From contig CM023540.1 in the NCBI GenBank assembly GCA_013350335.1, forward strand, positions 16,683,828 through 16,747,827: a stretch of 64,000 bases of DNA, in the 5' to 3' direction. Every line of letters begins with the position of its first letter. The first letter of the stretch is position 1. Below are positions 48,150-59,546 of this stretch, one piece after another. The translations under genes and the position numbers were made by a program. The notes beneath the pieces were generated by a model. That model was not told the origin of the DNA and did no database searches. It was given only the letters and a program-made list of their open reading frames with translations. The DNA comes from Chimonanthus salicifolius (Eukaryota; Streptophyta; Magnoliopsida; Laurales; Calycanthaceae).

Positions 48150-48281
48150 AGAAGTCGTAGATGTATCAAATGGTTAACGTTCATGATCTAATCTTGGTAT
48201 GTTCTAAGGGTGATGGGTTCATCCGATGGGGGTTTTACAATGAGTATCCCACGATTTTTCACACGTAAATTAAAAAAAAAT
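48150..48281 (+). repeat. SINE family 1, diverged copy
   Basis: GTAGATGTATCAAATGGTTA, then TAATCTTGGTATGTTC, GGGGGTTTTACAATGAGTAT, TTTTCACACGTAAATT and an A tail align with the family; the B box is mostly lost. Confidence 0.65.
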
Positions 48282-49136
48282 GTAAATATAAAATCAATTT
48301 TATTAGATATTTTAGACAATTTAATTTAACGCAAATGATACAAATGGTTGAAATTGAACCTCTATCTATTATCATATTTCATGTGTCATGCTAGCATGAT
48401 TCACATTTATAAAATAAGTTAGATTTGGAAACTATTATGTCAGCTTTGAGTTGGATTAATCAACGAAGAGGGTATCAATGTATCATATCTTCTCAAATAT
48501 ATGTAGCAAGAAATTTAAGAAACTTTTCAACCATTACACTTGAATTTAAAATTCCAGTGAGAATGTACTTTTGAATTTCATTAGATGTATGGAAAGAAAA
48601 ACAACTCGAACAAGTAATTAGATCATCTATATAAAATATATATTCCACAATTTAATATTTTACTTTAAATTTATATTTTGTTACTAATGGGTCTTTATGT
48701 ATGAATATGGACATGCAATTTACCAATCCTTCATCAATATCCGTTGCAAAGTTTTACAAATGTTATTATGTAGTCTTTTTCATACTTGTTTTTGTTAATG
48801 TCTTGTATTTTATTGAGATCATATTGAAAATTGAACCCAATTATTTTCAAGGACTATTAGATCTTGACTGAGGGTTAAAGGGGACAATAACTCCCTTTAG
48901 CGGGTTTAGGCAAAGCCACCCATTTGAATTTTTTTAGGGCATAAAGGTTTCTGATAGTTTTGTACTTTGTGTCATTTATATATTGTATCTTTGAGATATT
49001 TCTATGGTTATGGAAATCTATTTTTATTGAGAAATTTAAGAGAGGATTAGAACTTTGTTCTCAAATGTAGTGAAATTGCTTCTATCTCATTGTAGATGTA
49101 TGCACACTATTGAATCACACAAATCTCATGTACTTC
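48282..49136. other. intergenic, no gene recognised
   Basis: AT-rich; nothing recognisable. Confidence 0.4.
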
Positions 49137-49272
49137 TGTGAAATCCATCGTAAAACCTCTACGAGTGATACCCATTGCCTTTAGGGCACACTAGGTGAGG
49201 TCATAGATGCTCGAACCTAACACCTCCAGCTTTCCGATGCAGGAGATTACCAGTTGAACTATATCCATGTGG
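49137..49272 (-). repeat. SINE family 1 copy with intact A and B boxes
   Basis: On the minus strand: CATGGATATAGTTCAACTGG (A box), TTAGGTTCGAGCATC (B box), CTAGTGTGCCCTAAAGG, and TAGAGGTTTTACGATGGATT. Confidence 0.8.
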
Positions 49273-49531
49273 ACAGATGAAGGATTTGTTGATTCAACAA
49301 GGATTAGTCAAAGCTTTGTATAGAAAATGAAAGAAGCCTACAAAATTGGATAATGATAAGTACGAAGAAATGAAAGAAAGGTTCGCCTATTAATAAAGCC
49401 TTATGTAATATCTAGGTAAAGGGATCTCCTTAAGTGATATAGACAAAAGTCGAAAACATATATATGATAAAAAAACCTTGGTGAACAGGTTACTTTTGAA
49501 GAAATAATTATTTTTTTCTCTAACTAACAAA

Positions 49532-49691
49532 ATAAATGAAGAGGAAGTTCTGGATTCAAGTCTCACTTTCGATATATAAATGTCATTTCTTCTAATTTTA
49601 CCCGGTGTGTAGATAGGGAGGTCCACATATACCTCAAGGACTTAGTCAGGTCTTCTAAGAAGCTTGAATATTTTGGACTTAAAAAAAAACA
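49532..49691 (+). repeat. SINE family 2, diverged copy
   Basis: The B-box-like GGATTCAAGTCTCAC, body GTGTGTAGATAGGGAGGTC and the end TTTTGGACTTAAAAAAAAA follow the family pattern. No secure duplication. Confidence 0.55.
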
Positions 49692-50186
49692 TGAAGATGC
49701 GTGAATGCCCCAACAAAGTCAACAAGAACATAAGCTAATTATCGAGTCTTGAAATGAACATCGAAAACAAAGATAAGGTAGCTTTTTATTGTCTGATGAA
49801 GCAAACATTGTAGAGAGCTCGGGGGGAAAGGATGGATGTGTTCTTTCTATTACCATATGAATCCTACCAAGATACTGGCATGAGCCAAAATACTGAGCAC
49901 AACCGGACCTGAAACTTTGATGAAGCGTGAAGGGCCTGCTCATTTCTGGGCTTGATTGGGCCCAATAATGAGAGAAAACTTGTGCAGGGCTAAGAGGCCA
50001 CTGTTGGCCCTGGCCCAGTTCTTCTACATAGCGTTCCTCTTACATAATTCTACAAGATGAAGGGCACTTGCCTGATTTGACATAAGGGAAAGACAGGCCT
50101 CGTCTTTTGGGGCTTTATTAGACCCAGTAACAAATGGGAGTTAGAGTTGGAGAGGTTTGGACCCCCTTTGCCCAATTTTGCACAAC
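49692..50186. other. intergenic, no gene recognised
   Basis: Nothing recognisable. Confidence 0.4.
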
Positions 50187-50193
50187 ATGTTTA

Positions 50194-50518
50194 TGTTGTG
50201 CTAATTATCCACACAAAATCAATCATTAATTAAGAACACAAGCAAACACAAGAACAAGCAGTTTTTATGTGTTTCGGCAACATTGCCTACATCCACAGGA
50301 TGTGCAAAGATTTCACTAAGAAGAAGTTACCAGTCAAGTTAAAAGGATTTCACCCATCCTACCCACCCTTCCTCTCAATCTCTTTTTCTTCTCTCTGTTT
50401 ACACTGTCCCAAAAAAAAACTATAAAAAGATACAATATATATTGTTTACAATAGATTGGGCCCACTGGGCCCAACTGACAACCTAGGCCCAAATGGGCTT
50501 TGAGCCATAAATCCAACA
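50194..50518 (-). repeat. 3' LTR of the minus-strand element
   Basis: On the plus strand it reads TGTTGTGCTAATTATCC through to ATAAATCCAACA. It contains GTGTTTCGGCAACATTGCC and CATCCACAGG, the worn form of a motif shared by many copia-type LTRs. Confidence 0.88.
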
Positions 50519-50531
50519 AACTCCACCTTAG

Positions 50532-51437
50532 CGAAAAAGCCCGACACCATAAAGATTGTTGTCTTGTGTTTTTGTCATCTCTACCTGCTGTACAACACTT
50601 ACAATTCCGTATCTTCTGTAAGACACTCATCCCCATGCCTTGGGATGATTCACCAGTCAAAGACTGACCAGTCCAACCGGGCTCCACCTATAACATAGCA
50701 GCCGAGGTCCTGACTCCTCCAAAGAGAGATAATTAAGAGAGCCATAGGCAAATCCCACAACACAAATCCGGTTGCTCCACTTTATCTGCCATCTCAGACA
50801 ATCAGGTCCAATCCCTTGTCCTATGAAATCCTCTCTGCTTCGAGAACAAAGCCAAACACAATGAACCATGTGTTTCCTGGTCTTTTTCCCGTTCTCCAAT
50901 TTCTTCCTCTCTTTCCAAATCAACACAGGTCACTAGGTAGATCTATTCGTTATAAACGCACAGGCGAAGACGGATCTCAATTCTGAGTCCGGATGACTCA
51001 AGAAATTGCAATTCAATCCTGTCCGTTGATTTTTTTAACTGAAGAGTATCATAATTTGTGATCATGCAGTTAACCTGAAAATGTAGGCATGCGAATCACC
51101 ACACAAACAATAATGTGGTCTTGCGAACTACCCTAATCTGTAGTCCATCGTGACTAACTGAAATAATGGTCCCTCGGGTGCACCAAAACAAGTGGTCCTC
51201 TAGATCACTGAAATGGGAGATTTTTTTTTTTTTTTTTAAATTCCTCCCTCACTCGTTTCTCAATAACCGTAGGTAGTTAGCTCCACTCGTTTCTCAACCG
51301 TAGCTAACTGTGGGCTCTGTGGCCAACGTGCCTTTACTGTAGCACATCTCAAAGTCACTGCTCCAGTTGTTTCCAGCGTAACTGCCTCCTGCTCCTGCTG
51401 GCTACCGCACTCCTACTCGCTGCTGGCTGTAGCTTGC
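50532..51437. other. non-coding interior of the LTR element
   Basis: Open minus-strand frames here (50334-50926) have no recognisable domain and overlap the LTR; I treat them as chance. Confidence 0.5.
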
Positions 51438-51445
51438 CTCTTGAG

Positions 51446-51825
51446 TAGGGCTGCAACTCGGATCGGGCAGGTCGGATTTCTTAAAACCCAACTAGACCCG
51501 ACCCGAATTCTCAACTCGAACTCTAGAACCCGACTCGACCCGAATTCTCAACTCGAACTCTGGAACCCGACCCGACCCGAATTCTAACCCAAATCAACCC
51601 GAATTCTGACCCGACCCGCATTCTGAACGCATTTTAGCCGGGTCGGGTCGGGTCGGGTCGGGTTTACTTATAAATCCTCAACCCGGTCCGACCCGAATTT
51701 CATGCGGGTTTTTATCTTCTCAACCCAACCCGACCCGCTGGCCCGAAATTCTTGACCCAACTCGCATGATTTCTTGGGTTGGGTCATGGGGGTCGGGCCA
51801 AAACCCAACCCGAGTTGTAGCCTTA
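51446..51825 (-). mobile_element. hAT-type MITE of the GGGTCGGGTT family, copy 4
   Basis: A perfect 8-bp duplication CTCTTGAG (51438-51445, 51826-51833) flanks it. Its minus strand starts TAAGGCTACAACTCGGGT and its plus strand starts TAGGGCTGCAACTCGG. The interior is built of GGGTCGGGTC/GACCCGACCC units. It inserted into the interior of the surrounding LTR element. Confidence 0.92.
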
Positions 51826-51833
51826 CTCTTGAG

Positions 51834-52740
51834 AATCATATCTACTGCCTCTCAATCTCAAATCTACAATGGTTGGGCAAATCTGCTCCTTTCTCTCTAC
51901 AGATCTGCGCATGTGGTTCTTCCCATTGAACCTCTCCGATTTCTCTTCTCTGATCTCAGATCTCGGCACTGCTCGGCCTGGCTGCAGACCTCCTGCTGTT
52001 GCCAGTTGCAGTCCATGTACCGCGTCTTGCAATGAAAACCCCAAAAGTGGATTTTACTCTTGCGTTCACGTCGCTAGCCGCGCCACTCAAATCTGTTCTT
52101 GTTCATTATCTACTTTCTAACTCAAATCTACAGATGATCAGATCTACAATGGTGGTGCGTTGGCTGCCCCCTTCTCTAGAACCCCAGACAATAGGTAAAG
52201 GACTGCCTGCACAGACCTACTGTTTTCAGACCTTCCTGCTCAGATCTCTCCGACGTCGCTTCATTGCCTTGCTGTCCTTTTGACCGCTCCACCATCCTGC
52301 AAGGAATAGTCCTTCCTGTAACCATTGTGATGCAGCCGATCTCACGAGGAAACCTACCTTCAGCCCTTTCCTGCAGCGTTCTTGCCGCCTACTATTTCTG
52401 TAACTCTTGGATTCCCAAGACACAGTTGTCATGCTCTGTTCTGGCCATTTGTTAATCCCTGTTGCTTCCTTGCAACCGCCCGTCATTGTTGCCTCCGCCT
52501 TCTTGCTGTGCAACTATAACCTGATCTAGCGCTAACAGAGAGATCTGGACGCTGCCCTCAGATAAGGCTCTATGCACACGGAACAATCATGTTCCTCTTC
52601 CTAATTTGCTTTTGTTTGTTTCTCTCCTGCTCCTCTGTTCACATCGTTTCATCAAGTTCCGCCCAACCAGTTCTGGGTTGACTTGCATGCACCGATAGCT
52701 CTCAGGAAAACCCTTCAAATTTGGGCCCTCTTTCCTTTGA
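51834..52740. other. non-coding interior of the LTR element
   Basis: GC-richer than its surroundings, with several short open frames on both strands but no Gag or Pol signature. Confidence 0.5.
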
Positions 52741-53230
52741 TCTCTTGTCACGCCCAGAACCCAAATGTGGGCCCGGAACAAGACTAATTTTTTTTTTCAA
52801 CAATAAACTCTAATCACCCAAAGCCATAACTAGGTTGGATCTTCAAGTTTACCAAAATCCGATCATAGAAAATGTCACACGTACTCTTCATATATGGATT
52901 CAAACATATACCATATGTCCCCATATACAAACCCATATCACACAACGAATATTTTCATTTATCTCATCAGTGTTACGAACGAAAACATAGAGGATATAAT
53001 GTATACGACATTAAAATTTACAGACATAAGCTTCTTATGCTACATGAGGCATATTTATAATAAAAATACACAAAATAGCCAAAAGTACGCTTAGTTTCCA
53101 CGTGCGGGAAACCACAGATAATTCCCAAGTTCCGACTTCTAACGAGGCACCATTGGTTCCTCCACTCCATCTTCCAACTCATACCCTGCATTGTAAGGGA
53201 CGTAAGCTACTAGCCCAGTGAGGAGAGCTC

Positions 53231-53408
53231 ACCATAAAATCCAACATATAATATTCATGGAATAAATAACAATTCATGTTCCTTGAATGAAATGCAGTTA
53301 ATCTACTTAACTCATTTTCACCATAACATCCAACATAGTATATGAAACAATAAATAATGAATGTTTCATGAATGCAATGCAGTTAATTCACTTAACCCAT
53401 TTCACCTT
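53231..53408. repeat. 89-bp tandem duplication within the solo LTR
   Basis: ACCATAAAATCCAACATA at 53231 and ACCATAACATCCAACATA at 53320 begin two units that also share ATGCAGTTAAT and ACTTAAC. Confidence 0.8.
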
Positions 53409-53480
53409 AGGATCACTTTTTAAGGTGTTTTATCAATTTTTATCGGGGTCAGCCTCCATTTAGCAACTTGCAAGTGCATA

Positions 53481-53708
53481 AGGTCTACGTGACTTGGTCT
53501 ACTAGCCCATTCAACACCAATGGCTGATGGCGGTTGACTACAGCCTACTAACACGTCCAACCCAAAGGTTTACAAACGGCATTCGACCTAGCATCACAAG
53601 GTCTCTACGACCCGGTCTACTAGCCTATCCAACACCAACGGTTGATGGCGATCGACCATAGCCTACTAATACGTCCAACCCAACGATTCGCAAACGGTGT
53701 TCGGCTAA
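53481..53708. repeat. 118-bp tandem duplication within the solo LTR
   Basis: GGTCTACTAGCC begins at 53496 and again at 53614, with AGCCTACTAA, ACGTCCAACCCAA and CAAACGG in both units. Confidence 0.85.
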
Positions 53709-55134
53709 TTTCAGTAATTATAACCCAACGGCAAATGTCAGACTTTATAAAGTTATTATCTTCCACAGATTTAATTTATAATCATAATTTTCACATGCAA
53801 ATGTCAAATGCGTGATAATGCATGATTTCTAGTGCCCTCCTTACACAAGGACTTATTCTGAAAGAACCATCATATTTCTGCCTTACCATTTAGTGTATCC
53901 AATACCAATACAAGAAATCAACAAAATAATCAATATCACACAAACATATAAAACTGGATTTAATAACACGAATGCTTTCACCCAGTTTTTACCCGACAAT
54001 TCCCAGATATTCCATGGGTCCATACTGCGTTAGAGGCTACAAGTCATCGATTCTCCAACACCATTTTTAACGCTTACGTTCTACACAGTTAGAATATTTT
54101 ACATCCCTTACATGTAGGCAGTGTCAGGTCTTGTATTCTGGACCTATATAGCATTTTCCATCTTTAATTGACCATATGTCCCATTTCAATCTAGTGTTAG
54201 TGGATTTAACATATAACACAATACAAGTGTTGGTTCGAGTCTCCTCACCTTCTCCGTTTGAGTTTTTCATACAAAATCTGTAAGATAGAGTAAAATGTAT
54301 AAATTTTCTATATATCAGTATATACACATAATAATTTCCCAAACCCCGTGCTCTTTTCCAAAAAAAATGATATGTGTAATGAGTCACCTAGGCTCTTTCT
54401 ACTCCTTTTACGTTATGTCAGAAAGTTAGTTGTCAGCCATCTAAAACATTACAATAAAATGAAAAATGTAAAGTACTCAGTGCCTTCTCTCGTATTGTGA
54501 GAGGCCAGAGGGTATACAGACAGTAAAATAAATACAAGTACTCAGTGCCCTATCCTCGTATTGCCTTCTGCAAGAAGGATCATGAAGATGTATTGAGAAT
54601 TTGACTCTGAGGGTATAGTACATGAATTTAAACACACAAGGCGGAAAAATAAATACACAATAGTCAGCTGAGGTTAATCTTTTCCCCGATTTTACTTAGA
54701 GTCGAAAACTATATTTTGAACGTAAAATAATACAAATCTTGAGGGTGAAATTTAAATTTTAAAAGGAAATCTATTTTCCCTCCATTTAAAAAAAATCTCA
54801 TTTTTTTGAATCCCAATATTAAGTTATTCTACTCCTAACTTGCTATTGAATTAATAAAAATAAGAATAGAATCATTTTGATACCTTGGGTGCAAAATTCC
54901 GTCTAAGATTGGCTAAATTTGAAAACCCTTGAAAGAACACGGGAAACCAGAACGTTCGGCTGCTTGAGTGAAAAATTCGGCTACTGCTGGTATGACCAAA
55001 GCAAGAGAAAGAAGAGGAAAGAAAAGAAAAATAGGAGAGAGAGCGCTTGCTGTTTTGAAAGAGAGAGAGCAAAACAGCAGAAGGACTTTGAGGAGTTTTT
55101 TTTTACCTTCTTGCTTCCTCTCCCATTACTCTCA

Positions 55135-55142
55135 CTTATAAG
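55135..55142 (-). promoter_or_regulatory. TATA-like box of the solo LTR
   Basis: CTTATAAG lies upstream (on the minus strand) of a purine-rich stretch with AGAGAG repeats, a plausible LTR start region. Assigned by position and sequence only. Confidence 0.35.
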
Positions 55143-56204
55143 CAACCGTATGGATTTTTAACCATACACGTTGCCTAAGTTATTCATTAGCTTCATAAGA
55201 TTTAGATAACTATGCATTTATTATTATATATATTACAATTATTATTACAATTATCACAACACTGACTTAGGCATCTGATGGTGTTGTAACCGTCCAACAC
55301 ACCTACAGGCTATAACAGTTTGCAACTTATCTTATATTTTTTTATTATTATTTTATAATGTAATATTAGTTTATTCTTTTTACTATTTACATCTATGTCC
55401 TTTCTTTCATCTGGGTATTTCAGGGTCTCACTAAATTGATACAATTGGATCAGTAGGTCAGGTATTAAAAACTAAGCATGGTATTAAAATTTGGAGTGAA
55501 ATCTATGTAAAAAACCCAGTGTTTTTGCTAAAAATCACCATTTTAACAATATCTCCTAATTTTCAAGATTCTCTTTGAAAATATCCAACCTTATACTTTG
55601 ATAGAGTAAATTTGTCCGATAAAAACATTCTAAAGTTTTAAAGTATTTTGAAGTCAAAACCACATTTTCAAAGTGAAAGAATATTCAACGGCCCATATTT
55701 CATGGCTTAAAGTAAATATCAAAAACTCACTATTTTAGAGTGTAAAGAAATAAACAGTTTAGTTATAATACAGATTGAGTACTGATTATTTTCGTATATT
55801 TTTAAGACTTTCTCTACCCTATCAAATTAGGGTTTTACCACTTTAAAACTTAGGGGTAAAATAAATTAGTAAAATTATAACGAGATTGACATGTCATTAG
55901 GTCCGGAATTTAAAAATAATATATAACCTAAAATTTGAAGTTCAAACTAAATCAAATGACTGAATTTATATAGCAGCTAAGGTTTAAACATAAAATAATA
56001 TTATTATTATATTCATAATTTGCCCATATACCTTTGAAACTTAATTAAAAGAGTTATCGGATTCGGATCGAGTCAAACTCAGATCCGTTGGAAAAATTAT
56101 TTGATAATCTTCACGATTAGAGAAAAATAATTCATAAATAACAGATAAAAATTATTTAATTAATCATAATTAATTTCTAAATTGGGCTGGGGTATTACAT
56201 CTCT

Positions 56205-56904
56205 GCTCGATCCAGAGCTCCTTCTCCTGGGTCTGTATCGATTTACACACAATTCTCGACCCCAGAAACTCTTGGAACCAGACGAAGTTGTTTCTCAAAA
56301 CCGAGAAACTACAAAGAAGCTCTCAGATCGACAAAGATGAGATATAAGCTAGTGATTTCGATCTGTGTAATCACCTGAACTGAGAAGCCCAAAACTGGGT
56401 TTTACTTCTGCGCACAGAACCTGCAGCTGCAATCACTAGTTCGATGCTACCTTCTTTCTCTCAGTTGTCGCCTGCTCGCCTCACTGGAATCCCAGTCGAT
56501 GAACTAAATCAGCAGTTATTCCGATCTGTTTGTTGTTGTTGTAGTGCGTCCACTGCTCGCCTGCTGTTCCGTTGTTCCGTCTGCTGTCCCTTTCTGCCGC
56601 TCCTCTGTAACCTAGAGAAAACGAATCTGTTGTTTGTCCCTTTCTTCTGCTTGTAGATTTCTCCTTCCTTGCAATCGCTCTCAACAAAAATTTTACATGA
56701 AAGTCCAACCGTGTTGCCCTTCTCAACTTCTCAAAACCTTTTCAGATATGTACAGATCGGATCTGTGCACACCGATCTACATACTGCAGAAGATAAGATG
56801 CACGACTGTGTTTCTCAACACCGAGGGACCTATCTTTGCCGCCAGTGAGTAAATTTAAGGAATCCCTTCCCGATTTGTGATTTTCCGCCCGAGTTCGAAC
56901 CTTC
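56205..56904. other. non-coding interior of the LTR element, primer-site side
   Basis: Continues the interior between the solo LTR and the primer site. No Gag start or zinc knuckle is seen on the minus strand. Confidence 0.5.
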
Positions 56905-56917
56905 GACTCTGATACCA
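56905..56917 (-). promoter_or_regulatory. tRNA primer binding site of the minus-strand element
   Basis: The minus strand reads TGGTATCAGAGTC two bases after the LTR end, matching initiator methionine tRNA. Confidence 0.88.
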
Positions 56918-56919
56918 AT

Positions 56920-57252
56920 TGTTGTGCTGACTACCCACACAAAATCAATCACAAATCAAGAACACAAACAAACACAAGAACAACACAGCAAGAACACGCA
57001 ATTTTTACGTGGTTCAGCAACATTGCCTACTTTCATGGGGTGTATAAAGATTTCACTAAGAAGAAGTTACCGGTTAGGTTATAAGGATTTCACCCACCCT
57101 TTCTCTTAGTCTCTCTTTCTTCTCTCTATTTACATTGTCCCAAAGAAAAAAAGTATAAAAAGATACAATATATATTGCTTACAACAGATTGGGTCCACTG
57201 GGCCCCAACTGACAACCTAGGCCCAAACCGGCTTTGAGCCATAAATCCAACA
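56920..57252 (-). repeat. 5' LTR of the minus-strand element
   Basis: The plus strand reads TGTTGTGCTGACTACCC to ATAAATCCAACA (333 bp). It closely matches the copy at 50194 apart from a few substitutions and small indels. Confidence 0.88.
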
Positions 57253-57257
57253 ATGTT

Positions 57258-58371
57258 CATCTAGTATGTGGTGCCACGTGGGCAAGACCACTTGATTAAG
57301 CAGCCCATGAACTTGGGTCTTATGTCCAAAAATCTAACAATCATACCTTCCAAAGAATTGCAAATTTCTAAATCACCTTTGCAGGACTAAGGACTAACCT
57401 TATTCCAACATGGGTTGGCAAATTTAGGTGAGGCCCAGTAACTAGCTCGCTTCATCTACTTCCAGTCTAATCACATTTTAATGTCACATATGACATAGCT
57501 TTACAAAAGCGCCAGCCAAACCCGTTATGTATGGGCCACATTAAATTTAATGCTCAGGCCAGGCCTATTTCTGTCTAAATAGTTAAATGGGCTGCATTTC
57601 AACTGTCAACTTAGAGGCCTAATTACATGGCCAGGCCAGAAAAAATCGATATTTTGTACTCCTAAAATATTTTATCAAAACTCATTGAACCACAATCAAT
57701 GGGTTCAATCCAAACCGAATGAGGAAAAATAGAAGACAAAAAGAGAGAATAGAGAATAACCACAACTTCAATGGGTTAGATAGATAAATCTACATTCAAT
57801 TCTTTGCTAGAAAAACAATGAGAAAATACAATTAAAGACTGCCTCTAAATGGATCACTCTTCTAATACAAAACACAATAAAATCTCAAACACAGGGAAGT
57901 GTAGGTAGAGTTAAAAGGGCCGAAGGTATGTGGGCCTTGAAGTGGTAACGGTAGCCTTTAATCCCATAACACATTAATCAAAGCCTCCATGTTATGTTCC
58001 ATAGGAGACACAATTTATGCAGACGTGGAGAAACAAACTGAGAAAATGGATTGAAGATATAGTCTAAGGAGGATGGATTATCCTTGTGGGATGTGAGGGT
58101 TGTTGTACGAAGTACGTTACAACATTTGCAACGGCTAGGGCAGCTTGAACATGTTCTTAAGATTAGTTGGGTGCTCTGAGAGGTTCAACATGCCTTAGAG
58201 ATTAGTCGGAATCTCTAAGAGTACTGGACACCTAGATCATAAAAAAACACATTTGCAATTGGTTAAGGTTGGCTTTGAGGTAGAATTGGCTGAGGATACA
58301 TAACTAAGTTAGAGGATGGATCAATTGGTGGTTCAGTTGGTGCTTCCCTTTGAGTGAGTGTGGATACAAGG
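57258..58371. other. intergenic, no gene recognised
   Basis: A CCACGTGG (G-box) lies near 57273-57280, but no gene is seen beside it. A SINE family 2 tail lies at about 58153-58250. Confidence 0.4.
58153..58250 (+). repeat. SINE family 2, 3' fragment
   Basis: TTAAGATTAGTTGGGTGCTC and ACTGGACACCTAGATCATAA followed by A's match the 3' part of the copy at 42524; the middle appears partly duplicated. Confidence 0.5.
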
Positions 58372-58376
58372 AGGAG

Positions 58377-58810
58377 TGTTAGAGTTTCGTTCGATTTGAG
58401 TCAGTTCATGAAGCTAAATTTTAGGAATCTGAATCCCTTCTAGAACTCTATTATTTTGTCTCTCTCTTCCTCTTTCTTCGTTGCAATATTCTTTATAAAA
58501 GGAAAAACAGAAGCAGAGTCTCGGTGAGCAGAGAGACAGGCAGAGAGGCCTCTCTCGGGTTCCATTTGTTTTGGGTTTGAGAGATGAGAGAAAATTTGGC
58601 CCGAGATGAATTTGTATTTGTTAGGGAGAGGGATGACTTTTAGTGAGTGATTTGTAATTTGTATTCTTCTTTGATTTAGTGGAACTTATCCGATTGTTGA
58701 TCGTGAATGTAGGCTTGGGCCAAACCACGTTAAAATCGTGTTGTCATTTCTGTGTGTTTGTTTGATTTCTTCTACTGAATTTGTTTGATTAATCGGGAAA
58801 AATCCCAACA
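58377..58810 (+). mobile_element. copia-type solo LTR
   Basis: Starts TGTTAGAGTTTCG and ends AAAATCCCAACA. The flanks AGGAG and CGGAG match in four of five bases. A TATA box (TTATAAAA, 58493-58500) is followed by GAGCAGAGAGACAGGCAG and by GTAGGCTTGGGCCAAACCAC, the sense-strand form of a motif common to plant copia-type LTRs. No coding region is attached on either side. Confidence 0.72.
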
Positions 58811-58815
58811 CGGAG

Positions 58816-59541
58816 GAGATTCAGTAGAGCTATACTAGTGATCATTGGTTCCAAGGTGTGGGCTAGACCCATTAGATTTGTGTGGTAAATCCTCATGTCT
58901 ATGTGTGGCATGTCTCCTCAAAGCTCACTATCCATAGTTACATCTTACTATGCAATTCCAACTACTCTTGTCATAGCTCTCAACAACATGCTACTCTAAG
59001 AAATGCATCAAGCTCCTGAAAGCAATGGAAAAGTTGATAATTTTCACCCCTCAATTCATGTATTTGTTTCTACAACGGCTGAATTTGTTGCCACAATTAA
59101 GCAAGGTGAGCAAATCTAAACAAAGCATGAGAAGCTGGAAGATTGAATTATACGATTTTCAGGAAAGCTGAGAGCAACAAGCTCTTGAATGTGGAGAAAT
59201 GATTTTTTTCAAGAGAATGATGGCCTAGAACAATTCTAGTTCTATATGAACGGAGATCAACCTTAGGAGACTAAGGCCTATGATTTATGGTGAATTCAAC
59301 GACATTATTATTGAAGATTCACAGTCACCACGGTACAGAGTTCCGAGTCTAATGTTTCAACGTTCTGAAGAAACGACCAACTCCCTTGCACAGAGTATTC
59401 AAACCAGATTGTTCGGACATCCAAACAGTCTAGCTCAGTCCCCTGAACATTTCAAGCACAACCAAGTGTGAATGCCCAACAAAGACATCAATGCTCAATG
59501 GCAGCTATCTTCAAGGGATTAGATTGGGAGATTAGATGGTT
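58816..59541. other. intergenic, no gene recognised
   Basis: Short frames only; the 63-codon frame at 59280-59471 has no domain. Confidence 0.4.
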
Positions 59542-59546
59542 GTTGT

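Larger units (their letters stand above)
52746..56199 (-). mobile_element. gypsy-type solo LTR (nested)
   Basis: A perfect 5-bp duplication TCTCT (52741-52745, 56200-56204) flanks a single 3.45-kb terminal-repeat-like unit. Its plus strand starts TGTCACGCCC and ends GGGGTATTACA. That matches the reverse of the chromovirus LTR ends (TGTAATACCC ... GTGACA), and CTACTAGCCCAGTGAGGA resembles the TAACTAGCCCAGTGAAGGA segment of that LTR's reverse strand. No primer site, interior or second LTR is seen, so it is read as a solo LTR of a related family. It is about 1 kb longer than the LTRs at 3119 and 10265, partly from internal duplications. Confidence 0.82.
50194..57252 (-). mobile_element. non-autonomous LTR retrotransposon (LARD/TRIM-like) with nested insertions
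   Basis: Read on the minus strand, the 5' LTR is 56920-57252, the primer site TGGTATCAGAGTC is at 56905-56917, the purine tract CTAAGGTGGAGTT is at 50519-50531 and the 3' LTR is 50194-50518. After removing a solo LTR (52746-56199) and a MITE (51446-51825), the interior is about 2.5 kb and has no Gag or Pol motif in any frame. ATGTT follows the right end (57253-57257); the same word lies two bases outside the left end (50187-50191), so the target duplication is imperfect. Confidence 0.82.

Noticed and set aside
50334..50926. Minus-strand open frames of 117 and 89 codons
   Set aside because: They overlap the LTR, purine tract and non-coding interior of an LTR element and show no recognisable domain.
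51766..52513. Cluster of overlapping open frames on both strands
   Set aside because: They cross a MITE boundary and lie in a GC-richer stretch with few stops; no conserved motif is seen.
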